Source: Anaerocolumna sp. MB42-C2
Lineage (GTDB): Bacteria > Bacillota > Clostridia > Lachnospirales > Lachnospiraceae
Length of the DNA: 64,000 nucleotides
Direction: 5' to 3'
NCBI RefSeq assembly: GCF_030913705.1
Contig: NZ_CP133190.1
Span: 1,674,001-1,738,000 of the forward strand
Shown here: positions 44,101-54,105 of the stretch, piece by piece
Layout: every line of letters begins with the position of its first letter
Position numbering within the stretch: the first letter of the stretch is position 1
Notes under the pieces: model-generated
Database searches by the model: none
Seen by the model: the letters and a program-made list of their open reading frames with translations, nothing else
What the model was told of the DNA's origin: nothing
Position numbers and translations under genes: made by a program

Positions 44101-45246
44101 TTATAATAATTCTATATTACCAAAAAACCAACCGGTAATACCGTTTTTTTTAATCAGGTAACCTTTCTTCGTAACTTCTATGACGGAAACCAATTCCCCT
44201 GTTTTTACCGGCAGTTGATAATCCGTAGAGTCTTCACAGTAATAACCGTCTTTTTCTTTATAAATGTATTTATTTAAAATCCACATCCGGTATTTCGTGG
44301 AATTATGTTCACAGTAGGAAAATTCATCTTCTTTTTCTAATACATTAATCTTATTATCTATCCAGTGAATCAGCATAGAATTTTGTTTATCCGGTAAGTC
44401 CGGTTCTTGATTTTCTTTTGATTTAGGGCTGTTCCAAAACCTGTTATTATCCTCTGTCGTACTTATAATAATACCCTCTCTGATTTCATCAAAAGAAAGA
44501 TAGGAAAATTCTTCGGAATTGATATGAGGAATAATAAAAGCATTAAGCTGTCCGTTTCTTTTGACTACATTTCCTCCGTCAATACTGATTATTTTATGTT
44601 TATTATCAACAATCGGATTACAGTCCGGTATTGCTTCTGAATATAAAACCACAGGCCAATGACCCACAATACAATACTTATCCAGGTATACTCCCTGATT
44701 TAAAAATGCATCGAGACTTCGCACCTTTTCTGCCTTTTGTTTATCCAGCTCTTTTGACGACAAACCCGCATGGACAAAGGTAAATTTCTGAGTATCAATG
44801 ATATCAGGCAATCCCGCTATCCAGTTTAATTCTTCACTGAAATTCTGATCGAGTGCTTCTTTTATTTTTTTCATATCCGATTCTCTGGATACTTTGATAG
44901 ATAAAATTTCACACATTTCATTGAGAAGACATTTCTTTCTCCGTAACATATAATTTAATAATTCCTTATGAACTTTGTCATGATATATTTCCACCGCAGC
45001 AAAATCGCAGTTTCCTTTTACCGGAAATACATTATGGGTTTTGCACAATTCCATAATAAATCTAAGAGTATTTAAGCTTTGAGGACCTTTTTCAATCATA
45101 TCACCGGCAATAAATAAGTAATCCTCCTTACTGAAGTTCAATTTATTAAGAAGCTTTTTCAGCCCTGACAGGTTCCCATGTATATCACTGACAGCAATCA
45201 TTCTACGATTTTCTTCCACTACTATTCTCTTAACACTGGCTAACAA
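44101..45246 (-). CDS. Metallophosphoesterase with C-terminal extension
   Basis: The 381-residue protein starts with a calcineurin-like phosphoesterase domain: AVSDIHGNLSGL (metal ligands DxH), FIAGDMIEKGPQS (GDxxxxGP), VKGNCD (GNHD equivalent, with Cys) and FVHAGLS, VGHWP. The first residue is a TTG preceded by GGGGAAGTG. About 110 residues after the catalytic domain are not recognised, and may bind a substrate or protein. It lies between the two methionine genes in an apparent operon, so an unexpected link with that pathway is possible; alternatively it is a bystander. Confidence 0.82.
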   Translation of the reverse strand: MLASVKRIVVEENRRMIAVSDIHGNLSGLKKLLNKLNFSKEDYLFIAGDMIEKGPQSLNTLRFIMELCKTHNVFPVKGNCDFAAVEIYHDKVHKELLNYMLRRKKCLLNEMCEILSIKVSRESDMKKIKEALDQNFSEELNWIAGLPDIIDTQKFTFVHAGLSSKELDKQKAEKVRSLDAFLNQGVYLDKYCIVGHWPVVLYSEAIPDCNPIVDNKHKIISIDGGNVVKRNGQLNAFIIPHINSEEFSYLSFDEIREGIIISTTEDNNRFWNSPKSKENQEPDLPDKQNSMLIHWIDNKINVLEKEDEFSYCEHNSTKYRMWILNKYIYKEKDGYYCEDSTDYQLPVKTGELVSVIEVTKKGYLIKKNGITGWFFGNIELL

Positions 45247-45384
45247 ACTATCACTTCCCCTATCGTTAAATTATTGTGACAATTTAGTCACTGCGGTTCT
45301 AACGAACAGTGTTTTGATGCGTGCTTTTAACGCACTAATCCCTGGTGTTCTGAATCGTTACAGATTATTGCTGCCTCCTGTGTT

Positions 45385-47166
45385 TTATTTTATTTTAATC
45401 TTATCCATAAGACTTACCCTGTTGAAAGGAAGCATAAAATAATATCCATCCGCAAAAGGATTTAATCTTTCAATAATTTCACCGGCTATTTTAGCTCCGG
45501 TCCATTCTGCTTCTTCCTTAGTCATCTCTGGACTGTAGCGTTCTATAACCCAATCCGGGACATGGATTCCTGAAATTTCATTTTTAATGAAATTTGCATT
45601 CCGGTAACTGACTAAAGGCATAATACCACATAATATTTTGGTATCTACTTTACTCTTAATTGATTTAACCCTTTCGATATCTTCGTCGGTAAAAATAGGC
45701 TGGGTTAAAAAATATTTGGCACCCCCTTCTATTTTTTTCTCCATTCTCTCAATTACTTTCTCTAGCGGCCCCCTGCCATAATTTAAGGCACCCCCATAAT
45801 ATATGGGTTCTTCACTGAAATGTTCCCGATTCATTTCTTTCACATACTCCATTAATTGAATGGAATTATAATCAAAAACACCCGTTGTGGACTGACGATT
45901 TTCACTGGGTATGGGATCACCTGTTACGATTAGCACATTTCGTATTCCATTGGCATAAGCCCCCAGAAGTCCGGATCTCATAGCAATCATATTTTTATCT
46001 CTGCAACATACATGAGGCATTACAGACATACCAGTTTCCTTCATAAGTTTTATACTCATCAGAATGGAATCTGCACGGCTTCTTCCCATAGGCGAATCAG
46101 CCATGGTAATGATATCTGCTCCTGTCTCCTTTAATTTATGGGCGCAGGTTATAATCTGATCATCTTTTGCATCAAAAGGCGGATCAAGTTCAACAGCAAT
46201 CACCTTTTTGCCGGATTCCAATAAGCGGAAGAACTCATTTGCCCGCAGTTCTATCTGTTTTTCAGCTTTTACAGTAAGGCTGATACGAATTCCCCTCTTA
46301 TTCTCCTGTAAGTCTATCTTATCGGTTATTTTCTTTATATAACCGGGTGTCGTACCGCAGCAGCCACCGATGATATCTACACCAAGCTCTACGATTCTCT
46401 GCATGTTTTCTTCAAAATAAGCTTCATTATCCATAAATATCATACGGTTTTGAAATTGTTCCGGGTAACCGGCATTTGGTGCAGCGACGATAAATTTATC
46501 CGTTGGGAAATTCAATTTTTTCAAGATATGATACATATGTCCGGAACCAATGCCGCAGTTAAAACCACCTGCATCTATTTCCTTAATTCCTGCAATTTCT
46601 TCTAATAATGTTCTTGCACTGATACCTTTCGTTGTATATCCGTTTTTATTCAGTAAAAAATTTGTTATAATAAAAATCTCCGGCGCCTTTTCTTTTATAT
46701 AAGGAACCAATTTCTTTATATAAGTTAAATCAGAAAAGGTTTCAAATAATATAATCTCCGGATTTTCTTTTAAAAAGGTATCGCATATCAGCTTATATTC
46801 CTCTAGCAGCTCTTCTTCTGTTCTTGCGCTGTATTCAGGAATCGGCCCGATATCACAGGCTATATATACTTCTCTGCCTGATTCAATAACCGCCTGTTTT
46901 GCAAGTTTATAAGCTGCAGTAATTATTTCTGCCTGTTTTGCAGCTGTAATATTTAATACCTGCTGATTTGCTGCAAAGGAATTGGTCCGAATCAAAACGG
47001 CCCCTGCTTCTATATAACTTTGATGTATCTTAAGTATCTTGACAGGGTCAGTCAGATTAGCATATTCTGAGACAGCATTTTCATTATTTTCAAGTCTTGC
47101 AAAATACGTTCCCATTGCACCGTCTATAATCAATTTATGTTGTTTTAAATATTCCTGTATCTTCAT
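45385..47166 (-). CDS. Bifunctional homocysteine S-methyltransferase / methylenetetrahydrofolate reductase
   Basis: The 593-residue protein is a fusion. The first half (about 1-290) is a homocysteine S-methyltransferase with the zinc site in GFNCGIGSG and GGCCGTTPGY. The second half (about 310-593) is a MetF-like 5,10-methylenetetrahydrofolate reductase with VELDPPFDAKDD, ITMADSPMGRSRAD, VLIVTGDPIPSE and FLTQPIFT. The fusion resembles Bacillus YitJ. It yields methyl-tetrahydrofolate and can transfer methyl groups to homocysteine, supplying the cobalamin-dependent MetH encoded two genes later. AAGGAG precedes the ATG. No S-box riboswitch is visible in the 270 bases upstream. Confidence 0.92.
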   Translation of the reverse strand: MKIQEYLKQHKLIIDGAMGTYFARLENNENAVSEYANLTDPVKILKIHQSYIEAGAVLIRTNSFAANQQVLNITAAKQAEIITAAYKLAKQAVIESGREVYIACDIGPIPEYSARTEEELLEEYKLICDTFLKENPEIILFETFSDLTYIKKLVPYIKEKAPEIFIITNFLLNKNGYTTKGISARTLLEEIAGIKEIDAGGFNCGIGSGHMYHILKKLNFPTDKFIVAAPNAGYPEQFQNRMIFMDNEAYFEENMQRIVELGVDIIGGCCGTTPGYIKKITDKIDLQENKRGIRISLTVKAEKQIELRANEFFRLLESGKKVIAVELDPPFDAKDDQIITCAHKLKETGADIITMADSPMGRSRADSILMSIKLMKETGMSVMPHVCCRDKNMIAMRSGLLGAYANGIRNVLIVTGDPIPSENRQSTTGVFDYNSIQLMEYVKEMNREHFSEEPIYYGGALNYGRGPLEKVIERMEKKIEGGAKYFLTQPIFTDEDIERVKSIKSKVDTKILCGIMPLVSYRNANFIKNEISGIHVPDWVIERYSPEMTKEEAEWTGAKIAGEIIERLNPFADGYYFMLPFNRVSLMDKIKIK

Positions 47167-47338
47167 GGACTTCTCCTTATGTTTGCATTCTTACTTAACT
47201 TTTTTATATCATAGCAAGAAATGAAGCAAATGAAAAGAGGAAATAAAGAAAATACAAGATTGTGTATTTTTATAAGATATCCTATCTACAATAATATGTA
47301 AATTCCTAAAAATAGTGTCATATTTCATCAAAAAAGAA

Positions 47339-47399
47339 ACTGCTGCAGAATTTAAATCTATATGCTCATAAGCAGGATAGATTTAAATTCTGCAGCAGT
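47339..47399 (-). terminator. Strong terminator of the GH35 operon
   Basis: A 23-bp perfect stem (47339-47361 with 47377-47399) with a 15-base loop is followed on the minus strand by TTCTTTTTTG. It lies 38 bases past the GH35 stop. Confidence 0.9.
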
Positions 47400-47436
47400 A
47401 AAGAAAGGATATCCCTCCGCTATTACCTAATCTTAT

Positions 47437-49548
47437 TTATCCAATGATTGTTACATATTCAACTTCCGCTCTTATTTCGAAAACCCTGCAGGCTTTACCG
47501 TTTTCCATAACAGGCCATTCTTCTAAAAAAACCGGAGCATCCTCTTCTAAAGGATATACCTCAAGCCGTAATTCATTGGGAAAATCAAAGCGTTTTAAAC
47601 CAATTTCCCAGGTCTTGCCGTAATAAAACTGGTCGGCTATACACTCCTCTTTCTGATATAATCTTGCTCTGTCACCCTCATAGGATATCTGTATAAAGCA
47701 ATCTTCCAAACTTTTACCCTGATAATCTAATTTAATTTCATATACTTTCTTATCCGATAAGTCAGCCACGAGCTCATATCCGACATTCACACTTGAGTCA
47801 TTTGTTTTCTTTTTGTATACAGTAAAATCTCCATCCATACCAATATACTCAAAATCTTTTCGGATGAGACTCTCTTTCAGGGAGTTTGCAGCAGAAGATG
47901 TATTGACATTTTCCCGGATAATTGGAGGATAAATTTTTGTTAAGACATCTTCTCTTCCGATTATTTCGATCCCATTCTCTGTCTGAATTACAGCAGAATT
48001 ACTTATAATCAGATATTCCTTATCCAGATTAACCCTCCAGGCATTCTTAGCCTCCTCCCTGCTTAGGCTAACTATCTTATTATCACCTAAATCCCCGGTA
48101 AAATTATATTGCGGAGGATGATTACTATAGAAAACATAAGTTTTTATTTCATTATTCAGAATACAAAGCGGCGTTGCCAGTGCTGTTTTTAGTACAGCAT
48201 CCCCAATTTTCATATTAAAAGGATAGAAGAAATACTCCTTATCCCTAATATCAATGGGTGGAAACTCAATCTTTTCCTTTTCTAAATCTACTTTTAAACT
48301 AAGACCGGTATGTTTTTTCATTGGATATCTTCTCTGATAGTTATTTACAAAGATATAACCGCTATTCTCATTATGACGTACGGAAGATCTCAGATCTGTA
48401 AAATTATTCGGATATAATGGATTACTTTTTGGGATATCCGTTTTCATCTCGCACAGCTCACTTCCGAAATCCTTAATAAACATGGTTAAGAGCTTAAGTT
48501 CTTTAAAGGTTTCCGTTATTTGCCCGTATTCTCCCACAGGGGCCCTGAAATCATAATTAAACTCAGGCAGATCACTGGGATAACCCGTAGCCCTGGTCTC
48601 CTGCAAGGTAGTTAATTTTCCTTTAGGATTGGTACCGCCGTGATACATATAATACCCTAAGAGATTAACCCCGCTGCCTAATTTAACTAAGGACATGGCA
48701 CCGATATCCGCTGCATAAGCTACCGGCCGCCTGTGATTGGTAACCTGCATACCGCCGCCAAGTTCAGCAGTAAGGTAAGGAAATTTATTAAGGTCATAGG
48801 TAATACCCGTACCGAACCCATAATCACTGCCTATATTATGATCGTTTCTCTCGTAGGTAAAGATGTAATTCCCGCTTGGTTCTATTTCTGTCAGTCTCTG
48901 ATCCCAGGGTGCTTCAGGATAACCGCCCATAACCGGAAGAAGACCGCCGGTAACCGCTCCGCCCCATCCTGTGGCAGTATAAAGAGGTACCTCAAAACCG
49001 ATTTCCTTTGCCATCCGGTACAGGATAGACATATGTAATTCCCCTGCTTCCCCGTTTAAACCACCACAATGACCATATTCATTCTCAATCTGCAGACCGA
49101 TAATCGGTCCTCCGTCTTTTAATAGAAAACCTTTCACCTGTTCATATAGTATGGAATAATATTTTCTTACTTCTTCAAAATAGGCTGGGTCATTGGTTCT
49201 TGGCTCAAAAGACTTCTTAAGAAGCCAATCGGGAAAACCACCGTTTCGCACTTCCCCATGCGTCCATGGCCCAATACGGAGTATCATATATAATCCACAT
49301 TCTTTGCAGGTATTGACAAAGGTCCTTAAATCTTTATCACCTTCAAAATCATATACTCCCTCTATTTCTTCATGATGAATCCAGATGGCATAAGCAGAAA
49401 CAATCGTTACACCACCGGCCTTCATCTTATACAAAGAATCTCTCCAATAGCTATTAGGATATCTGGAATAGTGAATTTCTCCCATAATCGGAAACCACGG
49501 CTTCTTATCCTTCGTTAAATATCTGGGGTTAAAATTAAATTCTGTCAT
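47437..49548 (-). CDS. GH35 family beta-galactosidase
   Basis: The 703-residue protein begins with the GH35 catalytic barrel (about 15-360): GEIHYSRYPNSYWRDSLYKMKAGGV, ILRIGPWTHGEVRNGGFPDWL, acid/base motif LQIENEYG with Glu157, and nucleophile in YLTAELGGG with Glu262. About 340 C-terminal residues form beta-rich domains that are usual in the family. No signal peptide is present, so it works on sugars after import. It lies 45 bases after a MalG-type permease and is the last gene of a LacI-controlled operon. It should release galactose (or a related sugar) from short beta-galactosides, for example from plant or mucin glycans. Confidence 0.92.
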   Translation of the reverse strand: MTEFNFNPRYLTKDKKPWFPIMGEIHYSRYPNSYWRDSLYKMKAGGVTIVSAYAIWIHHEEIEGVYDFEGDKDLRTFVNTCKECGLYMILRIGPWTHGEVRNGGFPDWLLKKSFEPRTNDPAYFEEVRKYYSILYEQVKGFLLKDGGPIIGLQIENEYGHCGGLNGEAGELHMSILYRMAKEIGFEVPLYTATGWGGAVTGGLLPVMGGYPEAPWDQRLTEIEPSGNYIFTYERNDHNIGSDYGFGTGITYDLNKFPYLTAELGGGMQVTNHRRPVAYAADIGAMSLVKLGSGVNLLGYYMYHGGTNPKGKLTTLQETRATGYPSDLPEFNYDFRAPVGEYGQITETFKELKLLTMFIKDFGSELCEMKTDIPKSNPLYPNNFTDLRSSVRHNENSGYIFVNNYQRRYPMKKHTGLSLKVDLEKEKIEFPPIDIRDKEYFFYPFNMKIGDAVLKTALATPLCILNNEIKTYVFYSNHPPQYNFTGDLGDNKIVSLSREEAKNAWRVNLDKEYLIISNSAVIQTENGIEIIGREDVLTKIYPPIIRENVNTSSAANSLKESLIRKDFEYIGMDGDFTVYKKKTNDSSVNVGYELVADLSDKKVYEIKLDYQGKSLEDCFIQISYEGDRARLYQKEECIADQFYYGKTWEIGLKRFDFPNELRLEVYPLEEDAPVFLEEWPVMENGKACRVFEIRAEVEYVTIIG

Positions 49549-49593
49549 TTTCCTATTAGTCTCCTATCACGTTTTGTAATTTATTATATAAGT

Positions 49594-50400
49594 TTATTTT
49601 ACCGCTCCTGTAATGCCTTCTGCAAAACTCTTCTGCAGCAGGAAGAAAACAATAACCGTTGGGATGGTACATACTAAAACACCTAACATCACCATGCCGT
49701 AATCAATTACATATCCGGAAAGCAGATTTGCCACCATCATTGGCATAGTTATTTTTTCATTGGACAGCATAATTACTTTAGGCCACAGATAATTATTCCA
49801 GGCATTCATAAAAACGATAGTCATAGCTGCGGCATAAGTAGACCGCATGGTAGGTATAAACATCTGAAGGAATATTTTCAGTTCACCAAGTCCATCAATT
49901 CTGGCTGCTTCAATGATATCATGAGGAAAAGATCTTGCACTCTGGCGAAACAGCATTATTAAAAACGGTGTAGAGATAGTTGGAAGGATAAAACCAATTG
50001 TGCTGTTTAATAAACCCATCTTGGAAAACATCTGAAATAACGGTATTAATGTAGCTACAAAAGGTACCATCATGGCAAGGAGCAATATGGACATTACCGT
50101 ATCTTTTGCCTTGTCGTGATAAACTTCAAAACCATAACCGGCAATAGAACATATAATTAGACTTACCAGGGTTAAAAGTATGGAATTCCGAAAAGAATTC
50201 ATAAGTGCATTTCCAACATCCTGTGCCTGTAATAGACTTTTCCAATTCTCTAAAAGATAATTACCGGGTATTAATTTACCTCCAATTATATCTACACTTT
50301 TATTTGTGGCCGATACGGCCATCCAATATAACGGAAATACTGAAAGTATTGATACAACAGTTAATACGAAATAATTCAGAAAACTTTTAAACTTTCTCAT
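49594..50400 (-). CDS. Carbohydrate ABC transporter permease, MalG type
   Basis: The 268-residue membrane protein begins MRKFKSFLNYFVLTVVSILSVFPLYWMAVSATNKS and has the EAA loop IIEAARIDGLGELKIFLQMFIP at about 166-187. It ends with FAEGITGAVK, the common MalG C-terminus. Its start overlaps the end of the MalF-type partner by four bases (ATGA). With the upstream permease and binding lipoprotein it forms an importer, probably for beta-galactosides to be cut by the adjacent GH35 enzyme. The ATPase is again not encoded here, so a shared MsmX-type ATPase is likely. Confidence 0.92.
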   Translation of the reverse strand: MRKFKSFLNYFVLTVVSILSVFPLYWMAVSATNKSVDIIGGKLIPGNYLLENWKSLLQAQDVGNALMNSFRNSILLTLVSLIICSIAGYGFEVYHDKAKDTVMSILLLAMMVPFVATLIPLFQMFSKMGLLNSTIGFILPTISTPFLIMLFRQSARSFPHDIIEAARIDGLGELKIFLQMFIPTMRSTYAAAMTIVFMNAWNNYLWPKVIMLSNEKITMPMMVANLLSGYVIDYGMVMLGVLVCTIPTVIVFFLLQKSFAEGITGAVK

Positions 50401-51287
50401 CTCTTATCACCTACTTTCATTTGGATAAAAGCTAATACCGCAACTAAAATAAGTACCAGGAAAGACATTGCTGTGGCATATCCGAAATTAGGTGAATATT
50501 CAAAGGATATTTTATAGATATAATGAGACATAGTAATTGTGGTATTAGCCGGCCCGCCGTTGGTTAAGTTTACGGATTCATCAAATAACTGCAGGGTTCC
50601 GTTAGTAGACATAATAGCAGTTAAAAGTATTATAGGTTTTAACAAAGGAATTGTAATTCTTCCAAATTGCTGAAATGAACTGGCTCCGTCGATTTTTGCA
50701 GCTTCATAAATGGTATATTCAATATTCTGTAATCCGGCAAGGTAAAACACCATATTATAACCCGTCCATCTCCAGATTAATGCCAGAATAATAACTGCTC
50801 TGGCAGTACCCGCATTAGCCAGCCAGTTTATGGGAATATGGATGATTCCAAACTTTAACAGCATCGTATTGATAAAACCGTCTAAGGCAAACAACGCACG
50901 GAAGATAATAGCATACGAAACCAGTGATGTTGCGCAGGGTAAGAAAATAGCTGTCCGAAATAAACCTTTCAATTTTAAATTTCTGTTATTTAGCATGGAG
51001 GCCAGGCCCAGAGCCAACAACAGCATAATCGGTACCTGAATAATCAAATAGAAAAAGTTATTAAATAACGCCTGTGTAAATACCTTATCCTGCATCATTC
51101 TTATATAGTTATACATCCCTGCAAACTTCATATGTACACCGACACCGGTTCTAAACGATAATAACAGTGCCCTTATCATTGGAAAAAAGCTCATCCAGCA
51201 AATCAATAAAACTGCCGGCAATAGAAAAAACCAGCCAACCAAATTTCTTTTTTTGGTTAGACCTATCTTTTTCTTCCTGTTGTCCAT
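50397..51287 (-). CDS. Carbohydrate ABC transporter permease, MalF type
   Basis: The 296-residue membrane protein has a basic start (MDNRKKKIGLTKKRN), a first membrane segment (about 15-36) and the EAA loop IYEAAKIDGASSFQQFGRITIP. NLTNGGPANTT in the second half is the MalF/UgpA-type signature. AGGAGG precedes the ATG. It overlaps the MalG-type gene by four bases. Between it and the binding protein upstream lies a 150-base gap with a large hairpin that may adjust expression. Confidence 0.92.
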   Translation of the reverse strand: MDNRKKKIGLTKKRNLVGWFFLLPAVLLICWMSFFPMIRALLLSFRTGVGVHMKFAGMYNYIRMMQDKVFTQALFNNFFYLIIQVPIMLLLALGLASMLNNRNLKLKGLFRTAIFLPCATSLVSYAIIFRALFALDGFINTMLLKFGIIHIPINWLANAGTARAVIILALIWRWTGYNMVFYLAGLQNIEYTIYEAAKIDGASSFQQFGRITIPLLKPIILLTAIMSTNGTLQLFDESVNLTNGGPANTTITMSHYIYKISFEYSPNFGYATAMSFLVLILVAVLAFIQMKVGDKR

Positions 51288-51339
51288 AAATTAAGCCTCC
51301 TCCTAAAACTTAATGCCAGAATTTCCATAGTAAAAGAGA

Positions 51340-51427
51340 CTGCTGTAAAAACCTGCGGCAGGTATTTTGGAAAATAATACTGTTTCTATTAAGCAAACAG
51401 GTACCTTTCCTTAAGTTATTACAGCAG
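51340..51427 (-). terminator. Intra-operon hairpin between binding-protein and permease genes
   Basis: Outer arms CTGCTGTAA (51340-51348) and TTACAGCAG (51419-51427) pair. Inside, the palindrome ACCTGCGGCAGGT (51351-51363) gives on the minus strand a small hairpin followed by TTTTT, a weak terminator. It lies 10 bases after the binding-protein stop and probably limits read-through or stabilises its mRNA. Confidence 0.6.
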
Positions 51428-51436
51428 CGCTCTATA

Positions 51437-52792
51437 TTATTGTCCCATCTGGAATTTAACGGTATCTTCCGCATTCTTAAGTTCAGATTCGAGGTCAGCC
51501 CCACTTACTACATTAGTAATTGCGGTACCTACTGCGTCTCTTGCTTCATAATAATAAACACCGGTATTATTGCTTGGTACTTTTCCAGCAAATTCTGTTA
51601 TATCCGCATAAATTTTCTGTCCTCCAAAAAATTCAGAGGGTTTTGCATAGACATCACTGTCACCGGCCGGCAGATAGGTTGCCAGTGCACCGGAAGACGG
51701 AAGTATAGTTTCATAAAGTTCTACACTTCCAGCAAAGGTTTTTGATAAGAAATCCACTGCCAGGTCCACATTCTTGCTATTAGAAGAAATAGCCCAGCTG
51801 GAGCCGCCATTATTGGTATAATTGGTTGCGCCCTGAACATCATTTAATTTTGGCACATTGGTTAATGCCCATTTACCGGATTGGTCAGCCGCAGTCTGAA
51901 TGGAAGCAAGAATCCAGCATCCATTCATGGTACCGGCTACCGTACCATTTGTAAAGGTGCCGATATATTGATCCCAATCATTGACTTCAATTAAAACCCC
52001 TTCTTTTACTAATGTGGTATAGACATTTATTGCTTCTATTAAAGCCTGGTTACCGACAATGTTCGGTGAGCCGTCTTCTTTAAATAAACTTTGTCCGCAG
52101 GATTGAAGCATTTCGGTAATTAAATCCGGGCTGCCTGCCTGAACGGATAATAAAGGTTTCTTGGTTTTAGCAAGTATGTCCTTGCCAAGTTCTATATATT
52201 TATCCCATGTGATATCTTTAAAATCATTTATTGTATATCCGGCCTGTTCAAGAACATCCGTCCTTAGGCAATCAATACCGGTACCATTATCAAATGGAAC
52301 TCCATAATTTTTTCCATCCACGACAGAATAAGCAACTTTAGCCGGAGCAAAGGAATCATAAGCAATACCTTTCCCTGTTAAATCTGTAAAAACTTCCGGG
52401 AAATTAGCATAGTTTTTCTGGAAAGCATTATCCTGCATCAGGAAAATATCAGGTAAGGTTTTAAGATCTCCTGAGGATGCAGCCGTCGTTAGCTTGGTTT
52501 GAACATCGTCCCAGGGCGTTTCAATTATATTTAGTTTAAAATCAGGATTTGTCTTTTGATAAACTTTTTCTGCTTCCTGCATCGCATAAATATTAAAAGC
52601 AGGATCCCAGCACCAAACGGTAAGTGTATTATTATCTCCAGAGGTTGATGCCTTTGTATCCTCTGTCTTTTCATCTTTAGTGGAGTTAACATTACCGGCT
52701 GTTTCAGTTTCTTTAGCACCGTTTCTGGGACTGCATGCTGTCAAAGCAGTTACCATAACGAAAACCAGTAAGTAAGAAAGTAATTTCTTCAT
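51437..52792 (-). CDS. Sugar ABC transporter substrate-binding lipoprotein (GH35 operon)
   Basis: This 451-residue protein starts at ATG 52792 with AGGAGG upstream; an earlier in-frame ATG lacks one. Signal peptide and lipobox LTAC (Cys20) are followed by an acidic/Lys linker (about 25-55) and a family 1 solute-binding fold: NTLTVWCWDPAFNIYAMQEAEKVY, DIFLMQDNAFQ, and GSSWAISSNSKNVDLAVDFL. It is the first transport gene after the LacI regulator. The bound sugar is probably a beta-galactoside, inferred from the downstream GH35 gene. Confidence 0.92.
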   Translation of the reverse strand: MKKLLSYLLVFVMVTALTACSPRNGAKETETAGNVNSTKDEKTEDTKASTSGDNNTLTVWCWDPAFNIYAMQEAEKVYQKTNPDFKLNIIETPWDDVQTKLTTAASSGDLKTLPDIFLMQDNAFQKNYANFPEVFTDLTGKGIAYDSFAPAKVAYSVVDGKNYGVPFDNGTGIDCLRTDVLEQAGYTINDFKDITWDKYIELGKDILAKTKKPLLSVQAGSPDLITEMLQSCGQSLFKEDGSPNIVGNQALIEAINVYTTLVKEGVLIEVNDWDQYIGTFTNGTVAGTMNGCWILASIQTAADQSGKWALTNVPKLNDVQGATNYTNNGGSSWAISSNSKNVDLAVDFLSKTFAGSVELYETILPSSGALATYLPAGDSDVYAKPSEFFGGQKIYADITEFAGKVPSNNTGVYYYEARDAVGTAITNVVSGADLESELKNAEDTVKFQMGQ

Positions 52793-52927
52793 AGATCTCC
52801 TCCTAAACATTATGTAGTTGTGACTATTCAGCAGCAACACGGTTTTTGCCGTACCTCTTTACGCGGTTGAACCAAATAGTGTCATAAAGTTAACAAAATA
52901 CCATCATAAAAGCAAATCAACAAATCT

Positions 52928-53947
52928 TTACTTGGTCGACCTCTTAAGCACAATCTCATAATTAACCCAGGTTTTCTGAATTCCGGTAACCCCCGAAATA
53001 GTGTCAATTAATTTCTTTGCCCCATTTATTCCTAATTCTTTCGGATTAATACTGAGGGATGTGATAGGTGGATTATAACTTTCCAAATGTGCATTATTGT
53101 AAAAAGAAGCAACTTTTATATCCTCCGGAACTGAATAATTATCTTCATTTAACTTAGCCAGTACCCTGGAACATATTAAATCATCAGAACATACAATACA
53201 ATCTAAATGCCGTTCCATAATCTGATTAACTGCACGGTCGATTAAAACGTTATTATTCATATCTAAGAATACCATGCTGTTATCCATGTTAATCTTTAAA
53301 TCCTGAAATGCTTTCACAAAACCCGCATAGCGGTTCCGGTTGACAATGTGATTCTGATTTCCAGCTAATAAAGCCAAAGACCGGTTTCCGGATATCAGTA
53401 AAATTGATGTCAGTTCGCAGCAGCCTTCTACATGATTGTTATCAATCTGAATAATTTCATTATCTTCACAGGAGCCGATAACCACAAAAGGAATTCCGCA
53501 TTCTTTCAGAAAATTAGCAGGAGCGTCATTTACTAAGGATCTGGTTAAAATGACTCCGTCTACTTTCTGATTATGTATCAGCCTTTTTAAGAAAGTAATA
53601 TCATCTTCTTTAACAGTAGTAACTACAACATCGTAATCCTGTATAGCTGTTTCCTCACAAATGCCCATTAAACAACTTTGGAAAAAAGGTATTTCAATAA
53701 GATTTGCATCTGCAGGCAGAATAACACCAATATTATATGTTTTACTTTGGGCTAATCCCTTAGCAATGGCATTGGGCTTATAATTATGCAGCCTGATATA
53801 TTCTCTCACTTTTAACATAGTGGATTCACTGATTCTGCCTTTACCGGATATTGCTCTGGATATTGTTGACTTTGATAATCCCAATTCTTCAGCAATATCG
53901 TCAATAGTAATATTCTTCGATGCTCTTATTTTATCTCCATCGTTCAT
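52928..53947 (-). CDS. LacI family transcriptional regulator of the GH35 operon
   Basis: The 339-residue protein has HTH residues 14-37 (TIDDIAEELGLSKSTISRAISGKG), the hinge KPNAIAKGLAQSKTYNIGVILP and a sugar-binding-like core domain including CIVCSDDLICSRVL and VASFYNNAHLESYNPPITS. AAAGGGGGTACG precedes the ATG. Two near-identical operators GCAATCGGTTGC/T lie upstream, one just downstream of the -10 of its own promoter. It is followed by the binding protein, permease and GH35 genes, which it should control in response to an imported or cleaved sugar. Confidence 0.92.
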   Translation of the reverse strand: MNDGDKIRASKNITIDDIAEELGLSKSTISRAISGKGRISESTMLKVREYIRLHNYKPNAIAKGLAQSKTYNIGVILPADANLIEIPFFQSCLMGICEETAIQDYDVVVTTVKEDDITFLKRLIHNQKVDGVILTRSLVNDAPANFLKECGIPFVVIGSCEDNEIIQIDNNHVEGCCELTSILLISGNRSLALLAGNQNHIVNRNRYAGFVKAFQDLKINMDNSMVFLDMNNNVLIDRAVNQIMERHLDCIVCSDDLICSRVLAKLNEDNYSVPEDIKVASFYNNAHLESYNPPITSLSINPKELGINGAKKLIDTISGVTGIQKTWVNYEIVLKRSTK

Positions 53948-53968
53948 TTCGTACCCCCTTTACATTGT

Positions 53969-53980
53969 GCAATCGGTTGT
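53969..53980. promoter_or_regulatory. LacI-type operator, proximal (GCAATCGGTTGT)
   Basis: This 12-bp near-palindrome with a CG centre lies 22 bases upstream of the LacI start and just downstream of the promoter -10. Its sequence differs at one base from the distal site at 54106. This supports autoregulation by the adjacent LacI protein. Confidence 0.75.
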
Positions 53981-53988
53981 TCAATTAT

Positions 53989-54017
53989 ATATTATCATCA
54001 GTATTTTATGTTGTCAA
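53989..54017 (-). promoter_or_regulatory. Promoter of the LacI gene
   Basis: TTGACA (exact) and TAATAT are 17 bases apart on the minus strand, between the two operators. Confidence 0.6.
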
Positions 54018-54105
54018 CGGATAATCAGCAGGCGGTTTTACTATATTTTAACTGATTTTATGACAAGTCTGCATCCATTTATCGGGTAAATAAATCATTT
54101 TATGA

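Noticed and set aside
47167..47436. SAM (S-box) or cobalamin riboswitch before the methionine operon
   Set aside because: I looked for the conserved S-box and B12-box elements and saw none; only a promoter-like extended -10 (TGCTATGAT) and AT-rich sequence are present.
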